In this document: positions 17,304 through 24,359 of the stretch, in pieces | How positions within the stretch are numbered: the first letter of the stretch is position 1 | How the letters are laid out: the number at the start of each line of letters is the position of its first letter | NCBI GenBank assembly: GCA_029777935.1 | Contig: JAKORH010000100.1 | Span: 1 to 24,647 of the forward strand | Reading direction: 5' to 3' | From: Pseudomonadota bacterium | Lineage (GTDB): Bacteria; Pseudomonadota; Gammaproteobacteria; Burkholderiales; Burkholderiaceae | Length of the DNA: 24,647 bases | Notes under the pieces: model-generated | Seen by the model: the letters and a program-made list of their open reading frames with translations, nothing else | Told to the model about the DNA's origin: nothing | The model's database searches: none | Translations under genes and position numbers: made by a program

Positions 17304-18224
17304 CTACTCGCCGCCCGCTCTGGAGCGCCGTCCGAATCCGAAAAGGACAGCCAGGCCAAGTGCGAGCAAGGCGAGAGTGCCGGGCTCCGGAACATTGCCG
17401 TTGCCGTCGCCGCCGTCGATGGGCCCGATGAAGGTGACTGTGCGCGCCAGGGAGATAGCCCACTGGGTATTGCCTCCCTCGCCGATATATTTGACTGCGG
17501 CCGAGTGCAGAGTCGTGTCCCACGTGTTGTAGTAGTAGTAGGTCCCGGAACCGTTGACCAGGTCGACTCCGACCATCGGTATCCAATGGTCGCCGCTGCC
17601 GTCGCCGTCCGAATCAACGGTCAGGAAGATCGGAATCCCCGCGGCCAATTTGGCCGACATGAAGTTGTAGAACAACGCGTCATCGATCGACCAGTTCCCG
17701 CCGCCGTCCTGCACGAAGTAGTTGCCGTCGTTGGTCCAGGCACTGCCGTATGCGCCGTAGGGATCCCAAGAGGCGCTGGGCGGAACATTGCCCGCACTGA
17801 CGTGGATCATCACGTCGATGTTGTATCCCTTGCTGGTCGCGTAGTCCTGCATGCCGGGCTCGATCCGATAGACCGACCCGAAGCCGTCTGTCCCGGTCTG
17901 CATGTAGCTGCCAAGGTGGTTGCCCGGACCGTGCAGCGTCTGCGCTGTTGCCAGCCCGCCGCCCGCTTCCATCAGGCCCGCAGCCCCGTCGTGATTCTGA
18001 AAGTAGTTCAGGATCATCGCCCCCGTGGTTGGTCCGCATCCGATGAAACCGAGCGCCGCGCTCCAATCGGCGGCGGTGTTGTAGTCGTAGGCGGTGAAGT
18101 CGGTCGTATAGTTCGCCAGGTAGACCGGTGCAGCCAGCGCAGGCACCGCGGCGAGCGACCCACTGAGCGTGGCGGCGAGCAAGGCTCTTTGAATGCCTTT
18201 CTTGATCGAATTGTGCGTTCCCAT
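17304..18224 (-). CDS. PEP-CTERM secreted protein with a C39-like cysteine peptidase pattern
   Basis: A 306-residue exported protein. The signal peptide covers about 1-32 (basic start, then LLAATLSGSLAAVPALAA). The C-terminus is a textbook PEP-CTERM sorting signal: VPEPGTLALLALGLAVLFGF, then RRSR (278-302). An exosortase would cut it and the protein would be tied to exopolysaccharide at the surface. The body contains GFIGCGPTTGAMILNYF (59-75), like the Cys motif of C39-type papain-fold peptidases, and later DHWIPMVGVD (212-221) and YYYYNTWDT (229-237), where the His and Asn/Asp would be. That gives Cys63, His213 and Asn233 or Asp236. I use the ATG with GGAGGAG upstream; the frame is open further. 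No exosortase gene is in the window. Codon use is less GC-rich than its neighbours. Confidence 0.88.
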   Translation of the reverse strand: MGTHNSIKKGIQRALLAATLSGSLAAVPALAAPVYLANYTTDFTAYDYNTAADWSAALGFIGCGPTTGAMILNYFQNHDGAAGLMEAGGGLATAQTLHGPGNHLGSYMQTGTDGFGSVYRIEPGMQDYATSKGYNIDVMIHVSAGNVPPSASWDPYGAYGSAWTNDGNYFVQDGGGNWSIDDALFYNFMSAKLAAGIPIFLTVDSDGDGSGDHWIPMVGVDLVNGSGTYYYYNTWDTTLHSAAVKYIGEGGNTQWAISLARTVTFIGPIDGGDGNGNVPEPGTLALLALGLAVLFGFGRRSRAGGE

Positions 18225-18263
18225 GAGGTCTCCTCCCTTGGCGACTCGGCGCAGACAGATCCA

Positions 18264-18351
18264 ACTTGCAGGAGCCGGGCGATGCCTGCGTGTCGGCTTG
18301 CTCCTGTGCGCGAAGGCAAGCAGGGTCCGTGCCAGTTCGGCACTTGCAGGA
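18264..18351 (-). repeat. Direct repeat of ACTTGCAGGA flanking the sigma-54 promoter
   Basis: The 10-mer ACTTGCAGGA (plus-strand reading) occurs at 18264-18273 and 18342-18351, one copy on each side of the sigma-54 promoter and 78 bases apart. It could be a regulator site or chance. Confidence 0.3.
18318..18334 (-). promoter_or_regulatory. Sigma-54 (RpoN) promoter of the PEP-CTERM gene
   Basis: Read on the minus strand, TGGCACGGACCCTGCTT fits the sigma-54 consensus TGGCACG-N4-TTGCW at every fixed base except one (C for the first T), with exact GG-to-GC spacing. The GC centres on 18320-18321, so transcription would start near 18308, leaving a leader of about 84 bases before the ATG at 18224. 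PEP-CTERM genes are known in several betaproteobacteria to be driven by RpoN with the PrsK/PrsR pair. Confidence 0.75.
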
Positions 18352-18448
18352 AAATCAATCGATTGGCGCGCGACCTGGTTGGCGGCGATCGGTCCCACCG
18401 ACAGGGTCGTTTAGCCCATACAACGTGCGCGGTCGCCGTCTGTTCGAA

Positions 18449-19549
18449 TCAGTCGGCGCCGCCGACCGAGACGAAAGGCGCCTGCAACATACGAACGAGG
18501 TCGGCTTGCCGATGCGTGCCGGTCTTCTGAAAGATGCGCTCGAGGTGATGGCGCAGCGTGTTGTGCGCGATGCCCAACCTCGCTGCGACCTGATCGAGCG
18601 TGCCCCCTTCGGCCAGTTGCCATGCCACCCGGCTTTCGGTTTCCGTCAATTCGTACACGGCGCGCATCACCTGACGCGGAACGTGAGTGCCGCGGTCCGT
18701 ATCGATGATCACGAGTCGCGCGGAGGGGACGCGCAATGTGAACGCGGAAGGACGCGCCGCCATGCGGCGAATGAAGATCGCATATCGCCGGCGCCCCGAA
18801 GGCCGGGGAATGGTGACGAATTCCGCTCTTGCGGGCGAAACGTCCCCGAGTATTTCGCCGAGACGGCGATCGAGCAGAGTGCTTTCCTCGGCGCGGATCG
18901 CCTGCAGGTGACTTTCCGAGACCCGAAGTCCGTCCTGCGCGGCCACGAACTCGCTCGCAATCGCGTTCATCTCGAGGATCGACCCGGTGGAGTCGACCAG
19001 GATGCAGCCGAACGGATGCATTTCACTGCATTGCGTGCACTGCCAACTGCGGCCTTCTGCCGCGGCAACGCGCAGCGCCAGCGCAAGGACGCACGAAAGA
19101 TGCGGGACGAGCGCGAGAAGGGATTCGATGGTTTCCTCACCGAAGCCCGCCGCATCGGCCGGCCGATAGACGGTCACGTACCCGATGTATTCGCGCGCAT
19201 GTGCAAGCCGCGCGACCAGATGACGGCCGCCGAAGCCTTCGACGTTCTGCGCGTCAGGCAACAGCCAGTGCGCCCGATCACGCGAGTGCGAGGTGTCCGA
19301 TTCGGGGCATGGTGCCTTGCTCGCGGTCGATGACCACGCCCTGAACGCGCCGATCTCCGCGTCGGGGATGCCATGCGCGAGGGTGAAAGCGGCGCTCTCG
19401 CCGAAGTGCAACGCCATGCCGTCGGCTCCGAGCCTTTCGCCGATTCTCTGCAGGACGGCGCGCCACTTCGCTTCATCCGTGACGGACTCATAGAGTTCGA
19501 GGACTTCGTTGCGGAACGGCTCGTCCACGATGCGTTCGTGCCGGATCAA
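18449..19549 (-). CDS. LuxR-family transcriptional regulator with PAS-like sensory region
   Basis: A 366-residue regulator. The C-terminal LuxR helix-turn-helix spans 301-355: LTETESRVAWQLAEGGTLDQ, VAARLGIAHNTLRHHLERIF and QKTGTHRQADLVRML. Upstream, FGCILVDSTGSILEMNAIASEF (180-201) looks like the start of a PAS-like domain. The N-terminal 150 residues are a weakly recognisable GAF-like region. A CTQCSEMH segment (171-178) gives C-x2-C-x3-H, possibly a metal or redox site. The start is uncertain: TTG 19549 is the longest reasonable choice and GTG 19528 is possible. It lies directly upstream of, and on the same strand as, the PEP-CTERM gene, 224 bases away, so it may control that gene or itself. 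Confidence 0.85.
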   Translation of the reverse strand: MIRHERIVDEPFRNEVLELYESVTDEAKWRAVLQRIGERLGADGMALHFGESAAFTLAHGIPDAEIGAFRAWSSTASKAPCPESDTSHSRDRAHWLLPDAQNVEGFGGRHLVARLAHAREYIGYVTVYRPADAAGFGEETIESLLALVPHLSCVLALALRVAAAEGRSWQCTQCSEMHPFGCILVDSTGSILEMNAIASEFVAAQDGLRVSESHLQAIRAEESTLLDRRLGEILGDVSPARAEFVTIPRPSGRRRYAIFIRRMAARPSAFTLRVPSARLVIIDTDRGTHVPRQVMRAVYELTETESRVAWQLAEGGTLDQVAARLGIAHNTLRHHLERIFQKTGTHRQADLVRMLQAPFVSVGGAD

Positions 19550-19591
19550 ATGACACTCGGGAAGATTCGTACGCCCAAGCAGGCGGCGTCC

Positions 19592-19609
19592 GCTTGATCA
19601 CGGTCAAGC
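19592..19609. promoter_or_regulatory. GCTTGA-N6-TCAAGC palindrome upstream of the LuxR gene
   Basis: A perfect 6-base-arm inverted repeat 43 bases before the regulator's start codon, in the 216-base gap 19550-19765. Its position suits an operator, possibly for autoregulation by the LuxR-type protein. I see nothing else clear in this gap; the frames crossing it do not look coding. Confidence 0.4.
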
Positions 19610-19765
19610 CTCGAATCCCGGTCTGAAGGCGCCGCGCTGTCGCCTTCCTGCGACTCGTCGCCCGGCGCCTCGGTGAGGCATGGAATCCGGATGGATAGGT
19701 TCTGAACTGCAGGTCCTGCCGATTCCGTCGCTCGTTCCATCGCATGAGCGTGCGCAACGCGAGCG

Positions 19766-20434
19766 CTAGAACTTCTCCACCCACGGCCGCAGCTCGACCT
19801 CCCACGTCCACGCGCTGCGCGGCTGGTTGGCGAGCGCCAGATACGTGGCGGCGATCGCGTCGGGATCGAGCCTGACGTCGTCGGCGCTTCCCGCGCTGCC
19901 GACCGCGCCGTCGATCACGAAATGCGCGACGTGGATGCCCTGCGGCGCCAGCTCGCGTGCCAGGCTCTGCGCCAGCCCGCGCAGCGCGAACTTGCCCATG
20001 GCGAACGGGGTCGACTGCGGATACCCCTTGACGCTGGCCGAGGCGCCGGTGAAGAGCAGGCAGCCGCGGCCGCGAGCGAGCATCCGGCGCGCTGCCTGCT
20101 GCGCGACGAGAAAGGCGCCGAACGCGGTGACCTCGAGGCTCCTGCGGACGTCGCCCGAGTCGAGTTCGGTGATCGGCCCGCGCGCCCGGTAGCCCGGGTT
20201 GTAGAGAACGATGTCGAGCGGCGGCAGCTCGACGTCGAGCCGCGCGAACATGCGCTCGACTTCGGCGGGTTGCGTGGCGTCGCACGCGAGCTTGATCTGC
20301 GCCGGAATCTCGCCGCTGCGCGCGGCCGCGCTGCGCGACGCCAGCGCGACCGCATAGCCTTCGCGCGCGAGCAGGCGCGCGAACGAGGCGCTGATGCCGC
20401 CGCCCGCGCCGACGATCAGCGCAGCCTGCATCAT
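19766..20434 (-). CDS. Short-chain dehydrogenase/reductase with Phe in place of the catalytic Tyr
   Basis: A 222-residue Rossmann-fold protein. The cofactor loop GAGGGIS (9-15) follows the first strand, and ALASRS at 30-35 ends the second strand, suggesting NADP. VLYNPGYRARGPITELD (76-92) replaces the usual NNAG. The active-site region LLFTGASASVKGYPQSTPFAMGKFALRG has Ser132 and Lys148, but Phe144 stands where the Tyr of YxxxK should be. FALRGLAQSLAREL and GIHVAHFVIDG match a known bacterial SDR subgroup that shares this change. The ATG overlaps the stop of the ABM-family gene as ATGA, so they form a coupled pair. The substrate is unknown. Confidence 0.87.
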   Translation of the reverse strand: MMQAALIVGAGGGISASFARLLAREGYAVALASRSAAARSGEIPAQIKLACDATQPAEVERMFARLDVELPPLDIVLYNPGYRARGPITELDSGDVRRSLEVTAFGAFLVAQQAARRMLARGRGCLLFTGASASVKGYPQSTPFAMGKFALRGLAQSLARELAPQGIHVAHFVIDGAVGSAGSADDVRLDPDAIAATYLALANQPRSAWTWEVELRPWVEKF

Positions 20435-20733
20435 GCGGATTTCGCCAGCAGCGTGAAGTGCTCGACCTGCGGCGGCTGTGCGAACAAGGGTCCGACAATC
20501 GCGCGCCATTCGCCAAACAGCGGCGAGCCGCGGAAGCCGATGGTGTGGTCCTCGAGCGAATCCCAGAAGATCATCAGCAGATAGCGTTCGGGCGATTCGA
20601 CGCCCTTGTTGATCTTGTAGCCGCGAAAACCCTTCGCCTTCGCGATCACGGTGTCGAGCCCGCGCCGGATCGCGGCGTCGAACTCGGCCTGCCTGCCGGC
20701 TTGGATGCGGATATCGGCGACTTCCAGGATCAT
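20431..20733 (-). CDS. Antibiotic biosynthesis monooxygenase (ABM) family protein
   Basis: A 100-residue single-domain protein with the dimeric alpha/beta-barrel pattern. It has a first strand EVADIRIQAGRQAEFDAAI (4-22), a central FRGYKINKGVESPERYLLMIFWDSLEDH and a closing strand VEHFTLLA. Relatives include small monooxygenases and haem- or stress-associated proteins of unknown role. ATG 20733 has GGAG seven bases upstream. It is translated just before, and coupled to, the SDR gene, which hints at a shared two-step reaction, by inference only. Confidence 0.85.
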   Translation of the reverse strand: MILEVADIRIQAGRQAEFDAAIRRGLDTVIAKAKGFRGYKINKGVESPERYLLMIFWDSLEDHTIGFRGSPLFGEWRAIVGPLFAQPPQVEHFTLLAKSA

Positions 20734-20787
20734 GGCGTGCTCCAGTCGATCGCGCACGACATCAGTCGGGCGCGGTCCAATGTGCTT

Positions 20788-20810
20788 CCCCTCTCCCGTC
20801 GGGAGAGGGG
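20788..20810. repeat. Perfect short palindrome, REP-like, in the divergent gap
   Basis: CCCCTCTCCC (20788-20797) and GGGAGAGGGG (20801-20810) form a perfect 10-bp stem with a 3-base loop, followed by GAAAGGGTGCGGGAGACGGC. The CCCTCTCCC...GGGAGAGGG core is a common proteobacterial dispersed repeat. It lies between divergent genes (ABM and amidase), so it is not a terminator for either. The gap is 158 bases. Confidence 0.7.
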
Positions 20811-20891
20811 GAAAGGGTGCGGGAGACGGCGATTCATCGCTGTCCTCGGTGGCAACATGATGGTAACGCTGCGGCTGCAACAGGAGGCACG

Positions 20892-22343
20892 ATGAAACCC
20901 GCCGAATACGCACGGTTCGATGCGCTGGGTCTCGCGGAACTGGTCGCGCGAGGCGAAATCACGCCGCGCGAACTCGCCGCCACCGCCGCGCGCGCGATCG
21001 AGATCGCCAACCCCTCGGTCAATGCGGTGGTCGAGACGTACCCGGACCGCATCGAGGGGCTGAACGAGGCCGCGCTGGGCAGCGGACCGTTCCGCGGCGT
21101 GCCGTTCCTGATCAAGGACGTGTTCGGCCACGAAGCGGGCCGCTTGATCGAGTTCGGCAGTCGGCTCTGCCGCGGCATGAAGGTCGAGCAGAGTACGTCC
21201 TACTTCGAGCTGCTGTGTGCCGCCGGCGTCAACGTGCTCGGCCGCTCGGCGGCGCCCGAGTATTCGATGTCGGGCACCACGGAGACGGCGCTGTACGGCA
21301 GCACGTCCACCCCGTGGCGGCACGGCTACTGCGCCGGCGGCTCCACCGGCGGCGGCATGGCGGCGGTCGTCGCCGGCATGGTGCCGATCGCGCACGGCTC
21401 CGACATCGGCGGCTCGATCCGGATTCCGGCGAGCTTCTGCGGCGGCGTGGGGCTGAAGCCGTCGCGCGGGCGAGTGTCGTTCGGCCCGATGCTGGACGAG
21501 AACGGCTACGGTCTGGCGCAGAACTTCGTGCAGACGAAGAGCGTGCGCGACGCGGCGGCGATGCTCGACTGCCTGTCGATCCCGCAGGTCGGCGATCCGT
21601 TCGCGATTCCGAAGCCGGACAAGTCCTATGCGGCGCTCGCCCGCGAGCGTGCGCCGAAGCTCACGATCGCCTGGTCGACCGACGCGCTGATGGGCGTGGC
21701 GGTCGAACCGGAAGTCGCCGCCGCCGTCGGGCGCACCGCGGCGATCCTGTCGGACATGGGCCACGAGGTCAGGCATGTGAACGTGACCTTCGACGGCCTG
21801 GAGGCGCTGAAGAAGATGATGGACGTGTGGTTCTTCGGCTTCGACCTGCGGCTCGCGCTTTACTCCCGCCGCAGCGGGCACGCGATCGGCCCCGACACGC
21901 TCGAGCCCGTGATCCTGAAGATCTACGAGCATGCACGCCGCATGACGGCGGCGCAGTTCCTCGACGCGATGGCGGCGCTGAACCGCGCGCGGCGCGAGCT
22001 GGGAGGAGTCTTCGCCGATCACGACGTCTGGCTGACGCCGACCACCGCGCGCGTGGCCGAGGCCTGGGGAAACTACAACCTCGGCCGCGTCGATGTCGCC
22101 TACGAGGAGATCCCCGAGAGGCTGCTGCGCGTGCCGTGCCAGTTCACGCTGCCACACAACATCATGGGTACGCCGGCGATCTCGCTGCCGCTGGCGCTGA
22201 ACACGGCGGGGTTGCCGATCGGCGTGCAGCTCGGCGCACGCCCGGCGCAGGAACACCTGCTGCTGCAGCTAGCGGCGGCGCTGGAGGAAGCGATGCCGTG
22301 GGTCGGCCGCGTGCCGCCGCTGCACGTATCCAGGCTCGGGTGA
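20892..22343 (+). CDS. Amidase signature family enzyme
   Basis: A 483-residue amide hydrolase of the amidase signature family, with the Ser-cisSer-Lys triad readable as Lys75 (PFLIKDVFG), Ser151 (AGGSTGGGMAAVVAGMVP) and Ser175 (GSDIGGSIRIPASFCG). The glycine-rich signature spans about 146-185. The C-terminal region ends with GLPIGVQLGARPAQEHLLLQLAAALE, the usual amidase close. It could act on amides, aryl amides or amino acid derivatives. GatA is unlikely without GatB/C neighbours. The start ATG 20892 has a near-perfect AGGAGG site; the frame is open upstream but without signal. It is transcribed away from the SDR/ABM pair. Confidence 0.92.
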   Translation: MKPAEYARFDALGLAELVARGEITPRELAATAARAIEIANPSVNAVVETYPDRIEGLNEAALGSGPFRGVPFLIKDVFGHEAGRLIEFGSRLCRGMKVEQSTSYFELLCAAGVNVLGRSAAPEYSMSGTTETALYGSTSTPWRHGYCAGGSTGGGMAAVVAGMVPIAHGSDIGGSIRIPASFCGGVGLKPSRGRVSFGPMLDENGYGLAQNFVQTKSVRDAAAMLDCLSIPQVGDPFAIPKPDKSYAALARERAPKLTIAWSTDALMGVAVEPEVAAAVGRTAAILSDMGHEVRHVNVTFDGLEALKKMMDVWFFGFDLRLALYSRRSGHAIGPDTLEPVILKIYEHARRMTAAQFLDAMAALNRARRELGGVFADHDVWLTPTTARVAEAWGNYNLGRVDVAYEEIPERLLRVPCQFTLPHNIMGTPAISLPLALNTAGLPIGVQLGARPAQEHLLLQLAAALEEAMPWVGRVPPLHVSRLG

Positions 22344-22397
22344 TTGCGCCGGCCGGCGGCCGGACTAAAGTGGGCGCGGTTCGATGGGGAGGGAGCC

Positions 22398-22865
22398 ATG
22401 GCAGTGAACACGATCGACGAACTGCCGCTGTTTCGCCAGTTCCGGCCGAAGAACAGCGAGAAGCTGCGTGCGCTGGCGCGAATGTTGTGTTTCGAACCGG
22501 GGCAGCGGATCTTCCGCGAGGGTGATGCCAGTTCGCTGTTCTACGTGATCAAGTCGGGTCACGTCGCGCTCGAGCTCGAGGCGCCGGAACGTGCGCTGCG
22601 CGTGCAGATTCTCGGTCCGGGTGACGAGTTCGGCTGGTCGGCCCTGCTGCCGGGTCGCGGCAAACAGTTCCAGGCGCGTACGGTCGATGCGGTCGAGGCA
22701 TTCGCCGTCGAGGGCGCCGAGCTGCTGGCGCTGTGCCGCGATGACCCGGCGTTCGGGTTCGAGCTGATGCACTACCTGCTGGGCCTCGTCGCCGACCGGC
22801 TGGAAGCCACGCGCGTGCAGCTGTCGGACTTCTACTCGCCGCAGGCCAAGCGCGCCGGTGCGTAA
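22398..22865 (+). CDS. Single-domain cyclic nucleotide-binding-like protein (Crp/Fnr sensor fold, no HTH)
   Basis: A 155-residue protein consisting of one cNMP-binding beta-roll: LFRQFRPKNSEKLRALARML, GQRIFREGDASSLFYVIKSGHVAL (36-58), then the phosphate-cassette area GDEFGWSALLPGRG (75-88) and ARTVDAVEAFAVEG. The glutamate that holds the cyclic nucleotide ribose in CRP (FGE) is replaced by Trp80, while an arginine remains at 94. A C-terminal helix (to 155) takes the place of the DNA-binding domain. It probably senses something other than cAMP. A GGGAGGGAG site precedes the ATG. It ends one base before the convergent lipoprotein gene. Confidence 0.85.
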   Translation: MAVNTIDELPLFRQFRPKNSEKLRALARMLCFEPGQRIFREGDASSLFYVIKSGHVALELEAPERALRVQILGPGDEFGWSALLPGRGKQFQARTVDAVEAFAVEGAELLALCRDDPAFGFELMHYLLGLVADRLEATRVQLSDFYSPQAKRAGA

Positions 22866-22866
22866 G

Positions 22867-23307
22867 TCACGGCGGACACGCGCCGCCCCTGTCGAACACG
22901 ATTCGCCAGCCGTCGCGTTCCCGGCGCCAGATCGACAGGAACGAGCCGATGCATTGGCCGTCCGGATCGAAGACCGGACCGGTTGACAGCGCGAGCGTGC
23001 CGGAATCCAGCGCCTCGACCGCCTGCGGGCGCCACGAGAACGGCGCCGCGGGTTTCTCGAAGAAGCGCTTCCACGCACCGGCGACCGCCTGCTTGCCGCG
23101 CAGCGGCGTCTCGCCGCTGAAGAACACGGCCTCCTCGGACAGGAACGAAGTGAACGCCGCGTGATCGCGGTCGGCCATCGTGCGCGCGAATGCGCGTTCG
23201 GTGTCGGCGACCTCGCGCTCGGCCTGCGCTCGATCCGCCTGCGCCGTCGCGCAGGCGGCCAGCAACGCGGACGCGGCACAGGCCAGCGCGAGGCGCAGGT
23301 ACGTCAC
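22867..23307 (-). CDS. Lipoprotein with NTF2/SnoaL-like (DUF4440) domain
   Basis: A 146-residue envelope protein. The N-terminus LRLALACAASALLAACATA (4-22) is a lipoprotein signal with lipobox LAAC, so Cys19 would be lipidated. The mature part, EVADTERAFARTMADRDHAAFTSFLSEEAVFFSGETPLRG and then AVAGAWKRFFE, is a typical SnoaL/DUF4440 cone fold. It ends with WRRERDGWRIVFDRGG. No catalytic function is assignable. GTG 23307 overlaps the dioxygenase stop as GTGA, and an ATG-based start is not available nearby. It is the last gene of the minus-strand MFS-dioxygenase-lipoprotein run. Confidence 0.85.
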   Translation of the reverse strand: MTYLRLALACAASALLAACATAQADRAQAEREVADTERAFARTMADRDHAAFTSFLSEEAVFFSGETPLRGKQAVAGAWKRFFEKPAAPFSWRPQAVEALDSGTLALSTGPVFDPDGQCIGSFLSIWRRERDGWRIVFDRGGACPP

Positions 23308-24359
23308 TGCGGCTCCAGCGGCGCGTGCAGCCGCGTGCCTGGCACGACGATGCCGCCGCGATCGCCGACCGTCAGTGATCCGTAGCGGGCGGCGAACGCC
23401 GGCGGCAACGCGCGCGCGCCGGGACAGGCGAGCCACAGCCGCAGCAGGTGGCGGCGCCGCGCAGGCTCGGGCCAGTCCTCGAACGCAGTGCGATCGTGCA
23501 GCAGCGTGTGGTTGTGCACGAACTGCATGTCGCCGGTCGCGAGCCGCATCGCGAGATGCAGCCGCGGATCGTTGGCGAGTGCATCGAACGCGTCGAGCGC
23601 GCCGATGTCCTGCCGCATCAGGCGCGGCGCGTCGGCGAACCGCTGCGCGCTGTCGAAGTACTGGCGCTGGTAGAAGACCGTCAGCGCGTCCGCGTACCAG
23701 CTGAAGACCGGCAGCATGAAGAACGGTTGCGCGCCGGCGGGCACTTCGCCGCGACGGTCGTGCGCCATCGGCATCAGCAGGCGCGCGAGCAGGTCGGGCC
23801 GCGTCGCGCGCAGTTCGTTGAAGATCGTCAGCGCACTGACCAGCAGCGAATCGCCGCCGGACCTGGCTTCGCGCAGACACAGCAGGCCGACCACGTCGCA
23901 CGAATCGGTGTGGAACGTCTGCCGCTCGTGCGTCTGGTAGATGCGCACGTTCGGGTCGGCGCTCGACAGTCCCAGATCGCATACGTGCCCGAGCACGTGA
24001 CCCTTGGCGTTTTGCGAGCGCGCGCGCCCCAGATGGCTGCCCAGGCCGAGGAAGATCGTCGCCGCTTCGAGCCGCGAGTAGCGTTCGATCGGCAACCCGC
24101 GCACGAGCGCGAAGCCGCGGCCGTGCAGCAGTGCGTGACGCAGTTCATCGAGCCGCGCGGCGAGCGTGGGCAGCGGGAAGTCCTCGCGCGCGAGCTGGGC
24201 GATGTCGAGCCCGCGCGCCAGCACGCCGCGCATCGCCGCTTCGAGTTCGGCCGTCTGCGCGGGAGCCAGACGCACGATCCAGTCCTCGCGCGCGGCCAGC
24301 TCGGGTCCACGCCATGCCGCCGGACCGATCTGCGGCGGCGGAAGTTCGATGTCGTTCAT
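23304..24359 (-). CDS. TauD/TfdA-family Fe(II)/2-oxoglutarate dioxygenase
   Basis: A 351-residue non-haem iron dioxygenase. The iron site is visible as FHTDSCDVVGLLCLR (His150, Asp152) and FVHNHTLLHDRTAFEDW (distal His288). The following RRRHLLRLWL (301-310) supplies the arginine that binds 2-oxoglutarate. LLHGRGFALVRGLP (77-90) and LGSHLGRARSQNAKGHVLGHV (106-126) are typical of the TfdA branch. Such enzymes hydroxylate small acids, releasing succinate and CO2; the substrate is unknown. The ATG overlaps the stop of the upstream MFS gene as ATGA, so transporter and enzyme probably handle the same compound. Confidence 0.92.
   Translation of the reverse strand: MNDIELPPPQIGPAAWRGPELAAREDWIVRLAPAQTAELEAAMRGVLARGLDIAQLAREDFPLPTLAARLDELRHALLHGRGFALVRGLPIERYSRLEAATIFLGLGSHLGRARSQNAKGHVLGHVCDLGLSSADPNVRIYQTHERQTFHTDSCDVVGLLCLREARSGGDSLLVSALTIFNELRATRPDLLARLLMPMAHDRRGEVPAGAQPFFMLPVFSWYADALTVFYQRQYFDSAQRFADAPRLMRQDIGALDAFDALANDPRLHLAMRLATGDMQFVHNHTLLHDRTAFEDWPEPARRRHLLRLWLACPGARALPPAFAARYGSLTVGDRGGIVVPGTRLHAPLEPQ

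Noticed and set aside
20788..20810. Strong hairpin as a rho-independent terminator
   Set aside because: It lies between two divergent start sites and has no T tract; a dispersed repeat explains it better.
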